A stretch of DNA of 64,000 nt, taken from assembly GCA_033439795.1 (NCBI GenBank), contig JAUTDP010000001.1, forward strand, positions 2,604,001 through 2,668,000. Reading direction: 5' to 3'. A program made the translations under genes and the position numbers. Source of the stretch: Sordaria brevicollis. Its lineage: Eukaryota; Ascomycota; Sordariomycetes; Sordariales; Sordariaceae. Positions 1-11,225 of this stretch are shown here, one piece after another. Numbering within the stretch: position 1 is the first letter of the stretch; the number at the start of each line of letters is the position of its first letter. The notes under the pieces are model-generated. The model was not told the origin of the DNA and ran no database searches. It worked only from the letters and a program-made list of their open reading frames with translations.

Positions 1-666
1 TTTAAAGATTTTTCGAATAAACGATCCGTTTCCTTCTTTTTTATAATTTAGGTAATATTACCGCCTAATATATTATTTAAGTAAAAGATATAATTTAGCG
101 TTTTTTATATATAATAACCGGGGATATGCTATTTTAGGACGATATATATTCTAGATTGAAATTATAAATAAAAATAAGTATTATAATTAAAGCGTTAATT
201 ATTCGGAATTATCTTATAAAGAATATTATAATAAATAGTAAATTAGTAGTCGAAAGTACGTAGGCCTTCGGACGAAAGGTTAACGAGGAGAAGATTATTA
301 TATAGGATTTATTATTATTATTTAAATTAAAGGAATTTTCGGAGAAATTTAATTAAATTAAATAAGAGATTAATAGGATTAATAATTGTATACTATTCCC
401 TTATTAAATTGTAAATAAATTTTATTTATAATTAATTTTTATAAAAATTAAATTCTTAATTCCTATAGGAGTAAATAATACCCGGCTTAATATTTGGATA
501 AACGTTTTTATTATTTATAAAATAATATGTAAATCCTTTAATAGGGTTATCCTATTTAGTAAAATAGGAACCGGCAAAATTTTAATTTATAATTCTATTT
601 TATTTATAAAATATTAAAGGTTCTTCCATTTAAAATAGAAGGGTAAAATTATATAAATTTATTTTA
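1..666. other. Unclassified RIP-degraded AT-rich sequence
   Basis: Very AT-rich sequence nearly devoid of CpA and TpG but with many CpG, with stops in all frames. No terminal repeat or protein motif was recognised. It is probably the remains of an older transposon that the MITE at 675 entered. Confidence 0.5.
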
Positions 667-674
667 ATATTATA

Positions 675-1270
675 GAGAAACTCTATTTGTACGGACCTAA
701 AAATCTATTTGTACGGACCCCCACTTTTTCTCCCGCTTTTATTTGCCGCGTTAACGCCGTATCCTTTCCCAACCTCGAACAGCGCCTTCGCATTTGCGAC
801 GGGGCGCTTTCGCAACCCCGAACAGCGCCTTCGCAAGCCCGAATAACGCCTTCGCAACCCCGAACATTCTTTTTATTCCTACTATACGAAATTTCACGCG
901 ACAACACATTCCATTCCCAAAAGCGATTGAAATTTCGCGCGGAATTGAAAGAAGGTAAAGGATAAAATGCGACAGCGATTCCAATTGAGTATATCCTAAT
1001 TGGAGTTCCCGTTGGAGGAATGCAAGGCTTTGCGTTGCGAAAATGCGATTCGGGGTTGCGAAGGCGCTGTTCGGGGTTGCGAAAGCCCTGTCGCAAATGC
1101 GAAGGCGCTGTTCGGGGTTGCGAAAGCCCTATCGCAAATGCGAAGGCGCTGTTCGAGGTTGCGAAGGCGCTGTCGCAAATGCGAAAGCCTTATCCGGGCC
1201 TTATCGGGCGGGAAAAAAAAGCGGGGGTCCGTACAAATAGATTTTTAGGTCCGTACAAATAGAGGTTCTT
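675..1270. mobile_element. MITE 1: 596-bp foldback DNA transposon remnant, hAT-like
   Basis: The left end reads GAGAAACTCTATTTGTACGG and the right end is its imperfect inverse. An identical 8-bp direct repeat, ATATTATA, lies at 667-674 and 1271-1278, the duplication length typical of hAT elements. Each terminus contains CTATTTGTACGGACC twice (from 682 and from 704; inverted at 1220-1263). The interior is GC-rich and keeps CpA/TpG, so it has escaped RIP although its surroundings have not. It encodes no transposase; the ORFs in it are readings of the internal repeats. It must depend on a transposase encoded elsewhere. Assignment to hAT rests only on duplication length and terminal form. Confidence 0.85.
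762..1190. repeat. GC-rich minisatellite arranged as an inverted repeat inside MITE 1
   Basis: The right arm (about 1037-1190) consists of about eight units of 20-21 bp such as TGCGAAGGCGCTGTTCGGGG and variants with TGCGAAAGCCCTGTCGCAAA. The left arm (about 762-866) holds about five units of the same motif in reverse complement. A single strand could therefore fold into a long GC-rich hairpin with a loop of about 180 nt. Confidence 0.85.
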
Positions 1271-1278
1271 ATATTATA

Positions 1279-2884
1279 ATCCTCCTACCTTTTTTAATCC
1301 TTTAAACGTTTAAAGAATTATATAATATATTTAACGATTTTAAAATCTATTATTAATACGTTAAATTTAATAGTATTTCGAAGGATAATCCCCGTTATAA
1401 TAAAATTTTAAATTAAGGCCGGTTCGACGAATTAATAATTAAATATATTATAGGCCGCTATAAGGCGGATATTACCCGAATTATTATTATTACTATATTT
1501 ATAACGATTAATTAGCGTTAAAGTTTTAAAGGTATAAAGAAAATCTAAATAAGTAAGATTCTTATTCCCTAGTTAAATCTATAGCGCTAATATAGCATGG
1601 GGTCCATCTCCGATTCCCCGTAGGATAAAACCGTAGGCGTTAAACGCCCTAGATAAAAACCCCGGCTATATTTCCCAGCGTAGACCTATCCGCGCCGTTT
1701 CTTCGGCGTTTTACGATCGCGGTATATATTTACCGCTAATACGATTAATATCCGTCTTATCCCTTCTATTTACTATTACGCTAAAATATTAAACCGTTCC
1801 GCCTTTTTAATCCGCTGTCCCGTCCCGTCCCTTATTTATTATTATTTTTTACTTTTTACTCCTCCGCCCGTTTACCCTTTTAACCGTTATTAAACTTCCT
1901 AATTATTAAACTTTCCTTTATTCCTGTTATCCTTTTCCTCCCCCTATTATAATTACGTTTCTATTATAATTTATATTAACGTAAGGACCTCCCTCCTTTA
2001 AATATAAAAACCCCCTATCCCCGGGCCTTTTTAAACTTTTCCTTCCTTTAATAATAATAATAATCGATTCGAAATAGCTATTCCCCGTTAAAAACGCGCT
2101 AAAACGTTCCGTAAAATAATAAAAACCTCCAATAAGGATAAAAGCGAGAATTCGTCTCCCCTTTACCTTCTTTCGCCAATTTCTATATTTAATACGGTTA
2201 ATATTAATATTAAAATTAATTTCGAGCGTATTATTAAACTCCTTACTAATAATAAATTCTTTTATATACCGGAGAAAGGGTAAGTTTTCCTTCCGTTATA
2301 TTTTATCTTTACGTTAACTTCTCTGAAGCCGTATCCGCACTCCCCCGTATCTCGCCTATACCTTCCAATTGGCTGAGGCCCTTCTCGCCTTCCCAGCCGT
2401 CCCGGGTTACGATGTTTATATAAAGGCCGTCGCTGAGTCGACCTACTGCATCCCCAAAGAAAATCTAAATATTATAAGGGAATTAAGCGTTTAATATAGA
2501 TAAATACGTATAAAGGAAGGACGCTTTTATAAATTAACGTATACGAAATTAAATTTATTAAAATAGAGAAATTAAAATTAAAAGGAGGGCGGAATATTAA
2601 AGTTCGGATTTTAACGCTAATTTATTTAAAATTAATAATAATAATTTAAATAAGGAATTAAGTTTTAAAAATGAAAATTATAATTCGGTATAAAATAACG
2701 CTATTATAATTAATTCTATTAAAATGAACGTATAAATTTACCCCCTTTAATATAATATTATTTTTTTTTATAAAAATAAATTAAAATATAGGCTAATTTA
2801 ATTTAATTTTAAAAAGAAAATATAAATAATTCCGCTTTATTTAAAAATAATTATAATTCTTAACGTTAAATTATAGGCTATTAT
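1279..2884. other. Unclassified RIP-degraded sequence, target of element A
   Basis: AT-rich degraded DNA with no recognised domain. It presumably continues beyond element A at 11226, because A is flanked by a clean ATTAT duplication. It includes an island at about 2324-2465 that has kept a normal base composition (see separate entry). Confidence 0.5.
2324..2465 (+). other. Un-RIPped island of about 140 bp
   Basis: This stretch has ordinary composition, with CpA and TpG present, between heavily mutated flanks. One plus-strand frame is open across it and contains the peptide AYTFQLAEALLAFPAVPGYD. I do not recognise the protein. It may be a single-copy fragment trapped between repeats, the tapered edge of an element, or later-inserted DNA. 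No terminal repeats were seen. Confidence 0.45.
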
Positions 2885-3149
2885 TGTCACGGCGCTGGCG
2901 GACAGGGTCCTTGTTAGGGCCTTGTCTGGCGGACCGGTTGTCGCTTAGGCGGTTACCCTAATAGAGGTTGACCGTACTAGCGTACGTAATTGCGTGCTAC
3001 CTTCGTGGGTCGCCCGCGCCCAAATATAAACCCTAGCGCGGAGCGCGCCCTTTACTCGTTTTCTTCTTTTCTTTTTCATTTTATAATTCTATAATAAACC
3101 TAAATTCAACGTATTAAACTTATCTCTCGTAACCACATCGCTCGTAATA
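2885..3149 (+). repeat. 5' LTR of element A
   Basis: Starts TGTCACGGCGCTGG and ends CTCGTAATA (CTCGTAACA in the partner). The outer (left) half keeps CpA/TpG; the inner end is mutated. A TATA-like AAATATAAACCC at about 3032 followed by a CT-rich stretch is a plausible promoter. Confidence 0.93.
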
Positions 3150-3539
3150 ATTACAAGATTATTCTTAATATATTAAGGAAATATCCAAATATCCCAAATT
3201 TATTTACCGATTAAAGTAATCATAATATACACCCTCGTAATCAATTACAATAACGCATACTCCCGACGAAAAGGCTACCGCGGCTAAGACCGCTAAATTA
3301 TTTACTACCGAAAGCGTTTAAATAAATAAGGTTTAAAAAAAGAATATATTTAATAAATTTATAATCGAATAAATCAAATTTAATATTACGGATATACTTA
3401 CGAGGGCTGCCGCCCCCGTACCCCCGCAAAATTTGCCTTCGGCAAATTTTATACGGGTGGGCAGAAATTTACTTGAAGCAGAGCTTAACATTTACTTCCT
3501 ATATTTCTCATTATATTTTTAATAAATTTTTATTACTAT

Positions 3540-3790
3540 TATTTTTTATTTATTTATTTATTTATTTCTTTATTTATTTATTTATTATTATTCATTTATT
3601 TATTATTCTTTTTTTTATTTATTATTATTCATTCATTTATTGTTATTTATTTATTAATTATTATTTATTTATTTATTAGTATTTATTTATTTATTAGTAT
3701 TTATTTATTTATTAGTATTTATTTATTTACTATTATTTATTAATTAACAATTATGTATTTATTTACTATTATTTATTTATTATTTTTTAA
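3540..3790. repeat. (TTTA)n microsatellite
   Basis: About 250 bp of imperfect TTTA/TTTATTA repeats. Read on the minus strand it lies directly downstream of the tRNA-like segment at 3829-3900, so it could be the tail of a minus-strand SINE. Confidence 0.85.
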
Positions 3791-3828
3791 TTTACTATTT
3801 AAATATTATTAAAAAGATTTTATTTTTA

Positions 3829-3900
3829 CTCCGGCCGGGAATCGAACCGACCGCTAAAGGGTATATATTATAACCGTACATTTGCTAAGTTAGCTACAAC
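3829..3900 (-). other. tRNA-like segment with A and B boxes (SINE head or tRNA relic)
   Basis: On the minus strand TAGCTAACTTAG fits the Pol III A box and GGTTCGATTCC is a perfect B box, with tRNA-like spacing. The 5' and 3' ends do not form an acceptor stem and the T stem has mismatches, so it is not a functional tRNA gene. Together with the downstream AT-rich microsatellite it suggests a tRNA-derived SINE. Confidence 0.6.
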
Positions 3901-3937
3901 GTTTTATTTAGAAATTAAATTTTTTTTTTTTTATTAT

Positions 3938-4204
3938 ATACCTATCCGTCAAATTTTTTTAAAGCCGTATTTCTCGCCCGGCAGGCAAGCTACGGTCACG
4001 TGAGTGGTACCATTGTACTCGTTACAACATATTCATCATTTTGATACCCATTTTTCCCTATCCTTATCGATAAGCTTTTTAGATTTTTTTCTATATATCC
4101 GTTAAATTTTTTCAAAGCCGTTTTTCTCGCCCGGCAGGCAAGCTACGGTCACGTGGGTGGTACCATTGTACTCGTCTCAGCTTACTCATCATTTTGGTAC
4201 CCAC
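3938..4204. repeat. Direct duplication of about 110 bp, offset 153 bp
   Basis: Two copies (about 3938-4051 and 4091-4204) share CTCGCCCGGCAGGCAAGC, then the palindrome CACGTG, then GTACCATTGTACTCG and CATCATTTTG. The right copy is closer to normal composition; the left shows a few C-to-T type changes. Confidence 0.85.
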
Positions 4205-4466
4205 TTTGTCTTGATAGAACCCACTTTCAAATGCCAAGCCCTAAGCGAACTTGGCGGACAGGGATAGGGGGTCTTATTCAGCCAATTCCAACTCGAGAAT
4301 TTTTTTCAACCAATTACAAGTCGCGAAATCGCGGGTAAACCTCGTGGCTATTTACAGGGATTATTGACAAGGGGGTTACCGTATTATAGAAGAAGCTACG
4401 TTCAACGCTTTACTCCGTGTTTTTTCAACACTTTTTAATGTTAAAGCTCCGCTTCAAATTACTTTT

Positions 4467-6690
4467 AATATAATTATTTAGTAAAATAATACTTTTAGGC
4501 GTCGTTCGTTTAGCGATATTACAATCGGTACTTTTAAAGAGAAATAGGATACTTAATTACGTAATATCGATAAATTTAATTTAAAGGATTACAATATTCC
4601 GGAGGATATGGATAAAGCCATTATATTTTTTAATTAGGAAATTACTAATAAATTCGCTAACGTTCATTATATATTTAATACGGAAGATTTATTTAACTTT
4701 TTATATACGAAGATTAATATAATTACGAAGTATTAAACTTAATATAATAAAAGTTATTTAACTTTTATTTTTAAAATTTTAACGGCTACGGGTTAAAATT
4801 ATTAAAAATAGAATAATAATAATATGTTATTAATAAACTTCGATACTTTTAAATTGATTATCGAAAATCCCGAGGGTATATATACTATTTTCGAGGAAAT
4901 TAAATTGCGAATTATTTTAATTAAGGTTATTTTTTTTTAATAATAAGGATATTAAATTATTATTATTAATTTAAATATTAATTTAAAATAAATATATAAA
5001 TACGCCGCTAATTTATTAAAATATTAGAAGGGCGTTAAAATAAATAACGAACGTTTCCGTAAGGATTTATATAAAGAATAAAGTAAAAATATATTCTTAA
5101 TACGCTAATTATTAAAAGCTTACGGAAGTAAAGATCTTAATTTCGAATCGGACGATTACAAAACTTTACGTTATAAAAATATTACGTTACGCAAAAAGAA
5201 TTATAAATTTTAAGCCTAATTTATTACATTACATTAAATTACTAATTATTTTAATAAAGGAATTTAAAATAATACCCTATTTAATAACGGTTAGAACGAT
5301 AATTTATTTAACGATAAAAAGGCTTAAAATAATACCCCGTTTAATAACGGCCGTACTAATAAATAGGGTACCCTTTATAAATAAAAAGATAATACTTTAA
5401 TTAAAGGCTACCCTTCCTATCCCTACTTCTTAATTAAATAAAATAAGACCCGTTACGATTTAATCGAAAAAGAGAAGGAATTCGCTAAAATTAAGGATAA
5501 TTTAATAATTATAAAGGTTTAAACCGAAGAATTAGGAGGAATAATAATTACCTAGAACGGCGATATAGCCGATTTATATACCGTAATTGCTATTTTAATT
5601 AAAGAGAATATCGACTTTTATAAGGAAAATATTAATTTTTATAAAAAGAAAGTCGCTTTTTTAATTCTTAAGAACTTCGAACGCTATAATTATATTAATT
5701 ATACTAATTATAACGAAGATAGTAACGAAGGAGGTTATTATAAGGAGACCCTTACTACTAATTTCTCTATAATTAATTATAGACGTTTATTAATTAAAAA
5801 AAAGGATTTACCTTATTTTTATAACGAAAAGGATAAAGATACTATTACCTTCGATATTTAGTATCGCTATATCTTTAATAAATTTAAATTGAATACCGAT
5901 TATTTTTTTAATAACGAAGTTAAAAAGATATATATTAAAAATTATATTATTAATAAAATTATTTAAAATTTCGAACCCTACTTCGCCGACGGTTTTTATA
6001 ATATTAAAATTTTTAACGAATTATTAACTTATTTACGTATTGAATATTATAATTACAATTATAAGGAGAAAGCTATTTATAAATTTAATAATTTAAAATT
6101 CGAAATAAGCGGTAATTTTTAGGAATTTTATAATAAATTCGTTCGTTTAGCCGGAAAATACAATCGTTCGTTTAATTTATAGAAATAAGAATTTAATTGG
6201 AAATTCCCCGGTAATATTTAAAATACCCTTTTTTAAAAATACGGATAAAAAGATATAATTTTTAATTAATATATTTTAATAATTAAAAAGGCGGTTAAAA
6301 TTAATTAACGTATTTTTTATAATAATAAGGCTAAAAAGGATAATAAAAATAAAAATAAGAATATTTCCTCTTTTTCGAATTTATTTAATAAAATGAAGGG
6401 TTTTAACGATTTTAATAAGAATTTTAATAATATTATTAGTAATAATATTAATACCGATAGTAGTAACCGAAGTAATTCTTATCGCGCTTCTAATATAATT
6501 CGTAAAAAAATTTATAAATCATTCGAAGAAAATAAGTATTTTATATATAAAGAAATTAAATACCATTTCCGTAATTATTTTAATTATTATAATAGTAACC
6601 CTAACTGTATTAATAAATTCGTCGATTATTATAATCGTAAAAATAAAAAGGATAATAAACCGGCCGACGATAAAATAGAAAATTAATTAC
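4467..6690 (+). pseudogene. gag remnant of element A (ending in a mutated zinc knuckle)
   Basis: Relic of the Gypsy capsid/nucleocapsid gene, colinear with 46010-48225 of element B. It is full of in-frame TAA/TAG. The longest open piece (6393-6686) carries, at 6537-6578, YFIYKEIKYHFRNY. This aligns to a CX2CX4HX4C zinc knuckle with all four ligands changed to Tyr. The piece is Asn- and Lys-rich around the knuckle. Non-functional. Confidence 0.8.
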
Positions 6691-9600
6691 TTTAGGAATA
6701 TTAAATTCCCTCTTAAGGATTAAATTAATAAATATTTATTCTAGAAAGAATTTAAAAGAAGTATTATTAAAGAAAATAAAAGTAAATAAAGGATTTTTAA
6801 AAGATTATTTGGGTAGGTTAATTTTAATTACGTTTTATATTATAGTAGGTAATAATAGAAAAATTTTATTTACGAACGATATATTTATTAATTTAAGAAT
6901 AAATAATAATATTTTTATAAATAAAGATTTTATAAGTAATATAATAAAATAAAAAATAGAAAAATTATACGGGTTTTAATTATACGCCGTAGGAGGCTAT
7001 ACCGAATAATATAACGAAACGATCGATTAATATTTAAAAGGACCGATTTAAGTATAAAACTAGAAATTCGATAAAGAAGTAATAATTATTATTAATTCGG
7101 GTTATAACGTTATTTTAGGTAAATATTAATTAAAGAAATATAAGGTTTTAATAAACGTTATTAATATTAAATTAATTTTCGATAAAATAATTATTATTTT
7201 TTCGGTATTTAATAAACGGATTTCCGAATTCGAAGCTTTCGTTAATACGATTCCTTTATTATCGTTTTTAATAAAATACGGCCGACCGACCGAATTTTTC
7301 GAAAAGTTTAAAGAAAGACCCGTTCGATTAGGAGAAGACGAAAATTTAATAAAAATAGAACGCGAATTAATAAATTAATACATTTTATAATAGGAAGACG
7401 ATAATATAATATTTACGTAATACGAATATATCGAAATATTTAAAATTAAACGAAAGAATGATTTTTATTAAAGAAAAGACGCGTATAATTAATACCGATT
7501 AAAACGTAACGGTATAGGATAGTATAAATATTATAATAATTTCGCTATTGTTGGTATTAATACTTTCCTTATATTTATTAAACGAAAATATATAGGAATT
7601 ATTAGCCTCTACGAGTTTAATCGATTTATCGACGATTAAAAGAAATAAATTCTTATTAAGGATGAAGTAGAATTATATAAATAAATTAAGAAAAAAATCT
7701 TTAAATACGTTTATAAGTATTTAAATATATTTAGTAAGAAGGAATCCGATACTTTATTAAATTATTATATTAGTAATTATAAAATTAATTTAATAAATAG
7801 AACGAAACCCGAAGATTTTGGTTATAATTTATTATATAAAATATTAATAGACGAATTAGAAATTTATTAGAAATACGTTAATGAAATATTAATTAAAGGG
7901 TTTATTAAGAGTAATTCGGCCCTATAGGCGGCGCTTATCCTTTTCGTATTTAAAATTAATAATAGATTAAAATTTTACGTAAATTACCGGAAATTTAATA
8001 CTATTACCCGAAAAGATAAATATTTATTACCCCTTATCGATAAAATTATTATCCGAATTAATTAAATAAAGATTTTTTTAAAAATAAATATTCGATAAAT
8101 ATTTTATTAAATATATATATACCCGAACGATAAGGAGTTAACGATATTTTGAATAAGATACGGCGCTTATAAATATAAAGTTTTACCCTTCGGGTTAATT
8201 AATAGTCCGTCTACTTTTTAATAATATATTAATAAAACCTTAATAAGATATTTCGATAATTTTTATAGCGCGTATATTAATAATATTTTTATTTTTTTAA
8301 ATAATTTAGAGGAATATAAAATTTATATTAAAAAAGTATTAGCGAAGTTGGAGGTGGCCGGTTTATAAACGGATTTAGATAAATACGAATTTTATATTAA
8401 GAAAATTAAATTCTTAAATTTTATTATTAGAATTAATAGCGTATTAATAAACCTTGAGAAAATTATAATCGTAAAGGATTAATAAATTTTAATAAATATA
8501 CAAAGGATATAATTTTTTTTAGGCTTTTATAACTTTTATAGGCGCTTCGTTAAAGATTATAATCGAATAGTAAAGCTTTTAATAATTATAATTAAAAAAG
8601 GAGAAGTCTTTAATTGGAATAAAGATTATTAGGCCGCGTTTAAAGATTTTAAAAGTCGTTTACTATTAGCGTTTATTTTAACCTATTTTTAATACGAATA
8701 CCTAATATATATAAAAACGGACGCGTCCGATGAAATAATAACCGGCGTACTATTATAATTAATCGATAATAAATAGCGATTAATTACTTTTTATTTAAAA
8801 ACGATATATAGTATAGAATATAATTATTTTATTTATAATAAGGAATTAATAATTATTATTAAAGCTTTATAATATTAGAAAGTCGAATTTATTAATTTAT
8901 ATAAACCCTTTTTAATTTTAATAGATAACGAAGCCTTTAAATAATTTAATACTAAAAAATTTTTAAATTTACAATAAATTGAGTAGGCCGAATTTTTATT
9001 CTAATATTATTTTATTATTTTTTATTAATTAAGAAAAAAAAATGGTATAACGGACGTATTATTAAAGAAAATAAAGGATTTAAAGAGTTAAAAGGCGAAA
9101 TAGGAAATATAGAAGATTTTTTAAATTTTTAAAAACTTCGATAATAATCGGATAGTATAATTTAATAATATAATTAATAGTATTAATACGGTCTACGCGT
9201 CGATTATATCTTTAGGTACGGTTATTATAGAAATTAACTTTAAAATTATAAAGGGAATTCGGGAGGAATAATTAGAAGGTTATTTATTTATAGATCGTTT
9301 TATTTTCGAGAATAAAATATACCCGGATTTAGAAATTTATCGAAATATAATTAAAAGGGGGGAGAACGGGTATTAATTTATTATTAATAAGATTTTTACC
9401 CGTTTCGATAAATTTATCGTACTACCTAATATTTTAAAAGTTTAAATTATCTACGAATTATATATAAAAATTATTACCATTTATTTAAGCTAAAATAAAA
9501 TAAAACGCCTAATATCTATATAGTATTAATAATTAAAAATAACTAATAACGTTAATCGTTTTGTTATTAATTACGTAATATATTATACTTCGAAAATTCT

Positions 9601-10900
9601 CCGGGATAAGACCCCCAATAAGCTAGAGTTTATCCCAACGGTTTAACGTATTTAATGGAATTTAATCGTAAATTTTAAAATTATATTTAAAGATAAATAA
9701 AGATTCGATAACGTATTTATAATAATAGATTAATTAAATAAAATATTATAAATTATCCCCTATTTTATAACGGTAATAACCCGAAATATAATTTATATAT
9801 ATTACGAAGGTTTTTATTATATTTACGGATTATTAAACGAAGTTATTTCGGATAAAGGCCCCTAATTTATATTGGATTTTATAAACGAATTAATTAAAAT
9901 TTTAAATATTAAATAAAAATTAGCCTCCTCGAAATATAATTAAATTATAAAATAGGCCGAAATTATAAACGAATATTTCGATTAGCGTTTTTATCCCTTC
10001 GTTAATTATTTTTAAAATAATTAATTAAAAGCGATTTTAATAATAGATATAGTATAAATAAAAATACTATACGATAATTTAAATAGAATATAATTATACG
10101 AAATATTAAAAGGATTCCCGATATTTAGAATTTTAAATTAGGAAATTTAAATTAACTTTAATAGCGTACAATTAACGATTAGAAAAAAGTTTAATTAAAA
10201 AGACGCGTAGGGTTTAATAAATTAAATTCGAAAATACGTAAATAAAGTAAAGGAATTTATTATTATAATTTAGGAGCGGATAAATAAATAATTAAATAAA
10301 TATTAACGCGTCCTAAATTTTAAACCCGGTAATAGAATATTTATTATTAAGCGGAATAAATTTATAAATTAATTAAATTATAAATTCGATTTTCCTTTAA
10401 CAAATTAATATTTTAAAATTAAAGAAAAATATAATTATTCGTTTAGGTTAAAAATATTAAAGGGTTAAAAAAGAACGGATATCTTCTATACCGATAAATT
10501 TCGGAAATATTTTAATAATCCGTTATTCGGTTAAAAATTAAAAAAGCCGGTAGGGGAATATATAAAAAACGATATTAAATAGGAAGTAAAGGAAATTTTG
10601 GCTTTTCGAATATACTTTAGCAAATTTTAATACCGAATAAATTAAAAGGGATACGACCCGGACCCGAAATTCTATAACGTTAAAAACTTTAAAAATTTAT
10701 TTAAACTCTTAAAAATATATTACGAAGTATACCCTAAATACCTAAGGCCGCCTATACATTTAAAAAAGTAATTATAAAAAATTAAAGCGGAGGAATTTAA
10801 TAAAAATTATCCAAAGGATAATATCCCTTTAAAGAAAGGTACGAAGAAATTGAGGAAGGTAATAGGCGCTAGGAAATAAAGGATTTACTTTATATATAAT
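6691..10900 (+). pseudogene. pol remnant of element A (protease, RT, RNase H, integrase)
   Basis: The reverse transcriptase is recognisable at about 7960-8330 by KFYVNYRKFNTITRKDKY, then the PFGLINSPSTF motif and YINNIFIF, in which both catalytic Asp of YxDD are Asn. RNase H follows at about 8680-9000. Integrase is visible at about 9820-10000, with EVISDKGP followed by NEYFD, consistent with the second Asp and the Glu of the DDE core. The order RT-RH-INT identifies Ty3/Gypsy. There are many stop codons, so it is inactive. Confidence 0.88.
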
Positions 10901-10955
10901 AATAATTCTAATATTTCGAAAATTCGGAGCGAATCTTTTTCGAAAGGGGGGGTAA

Positions 10956-11220
10956 TATTATAATACTAGCGGATAAGGTCCCTATTAAAGCCCTATTTAA
11001 CGGACCGGTTATCGCTTAAATGATTACTTTAATAAAGGTTAATTGTACTAACGTACGTAATTGCGTACTACCTTCGTAGGTCGCCCGCGCCTAGGTATAA
11101 ACCCTGGCGCGGGGCGCGCCCTTTATTCGTTTTCTTCTTTTCTTCTTTATTTTGTAATTTTATAATAGACCTGGATTCAACGTATTAAGCTTGTCTCTCG
11201 TAACCACGTCGCTCGTAACA
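10956..11220 (+). repeat. 3' LTR of element A
   Basis: Matches the 5' LTR over 265 bp. Its inner start is fully RIPped (TATTATAATACTAGCGG against TGTCACGGCGCTGGCGG), while its outer end is intact (GTCGCTCGTAACA). Confidence 0.93.
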
Positions 11221-11225
11221 ATTAT

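Larger units (their letters stand above)
3402..4466. mobile_element. 1.1-kb insertion inside element A, composite and partly un-RIPped
   Basis: It is absent from the matching place in element B (around 46010), where the flanking sequences join directly. A 23-24 bp imperfect inverted repeat, TTGAAGCAGAGCTTAACATT at 3473 and the inverse of TTGAAGCGGAGCTTTAACAT at about 4437-4456, marks most of it. Left of that repeat lies a GC-rich hairpin block (3402-3470) with the stem AAAATTTGCC/GGCAAATTTT around 3428-3450. Inside are a TTTA microsatellite, a tRNA-like segment and a 153-bp-offset duplication. No clear target duplication and no transposase were found. It could be a non-autonomous DNA transposon, or a SINE inside another small element. 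Confidence 0.65.
2885..11220 (+). mobile_element. Element A: full-length Ty3/Gypsy LTR retrotransposon, RIP-inactivated
   Basis: Two 265-bp LTRs (2885-3149 and 10956-11220) enclose a gag-pol remnant. The target duplication ATTAT is at 2880-2884 and 11221-11225. A purine tract (AAAGGGGGGGG, then TAA) precedes the right LTR. Domain order is gag with zinc knuckle, protease region, reverse transcriptase, RNase H, integrase, which is the Gypsy order. A sister copy, element B, is at 45502-52743. A is longer only because of an insertion at about 3402-4466; without it A would be about 7.27 kb against 7.24 kb for B. Reading frames are destroyed by RIP. Confidence 0.95.

Noticed and set aside
683..1262. 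Several overlapping Arg/Cys/Ala-rich ORFs on both strands
   Set aside because: They are readings of the GC-rich minisatellite in MITE 1 in different frames; no domain, and mirror ORFs arise from the inverted repeat.
3402..3470. Helitron 3' end (hairpin near an A/T insertion point)
   Set aside because: The hairpin is about 30 nt from the edge and no CTRR end or TC start fits.
3473..3679. 68-codon Phe/Ile/Leu/Tyr-rich ORF
   Set aside because: Translation of a TTTA microsatellite; low complexity mimics a membrane protein.
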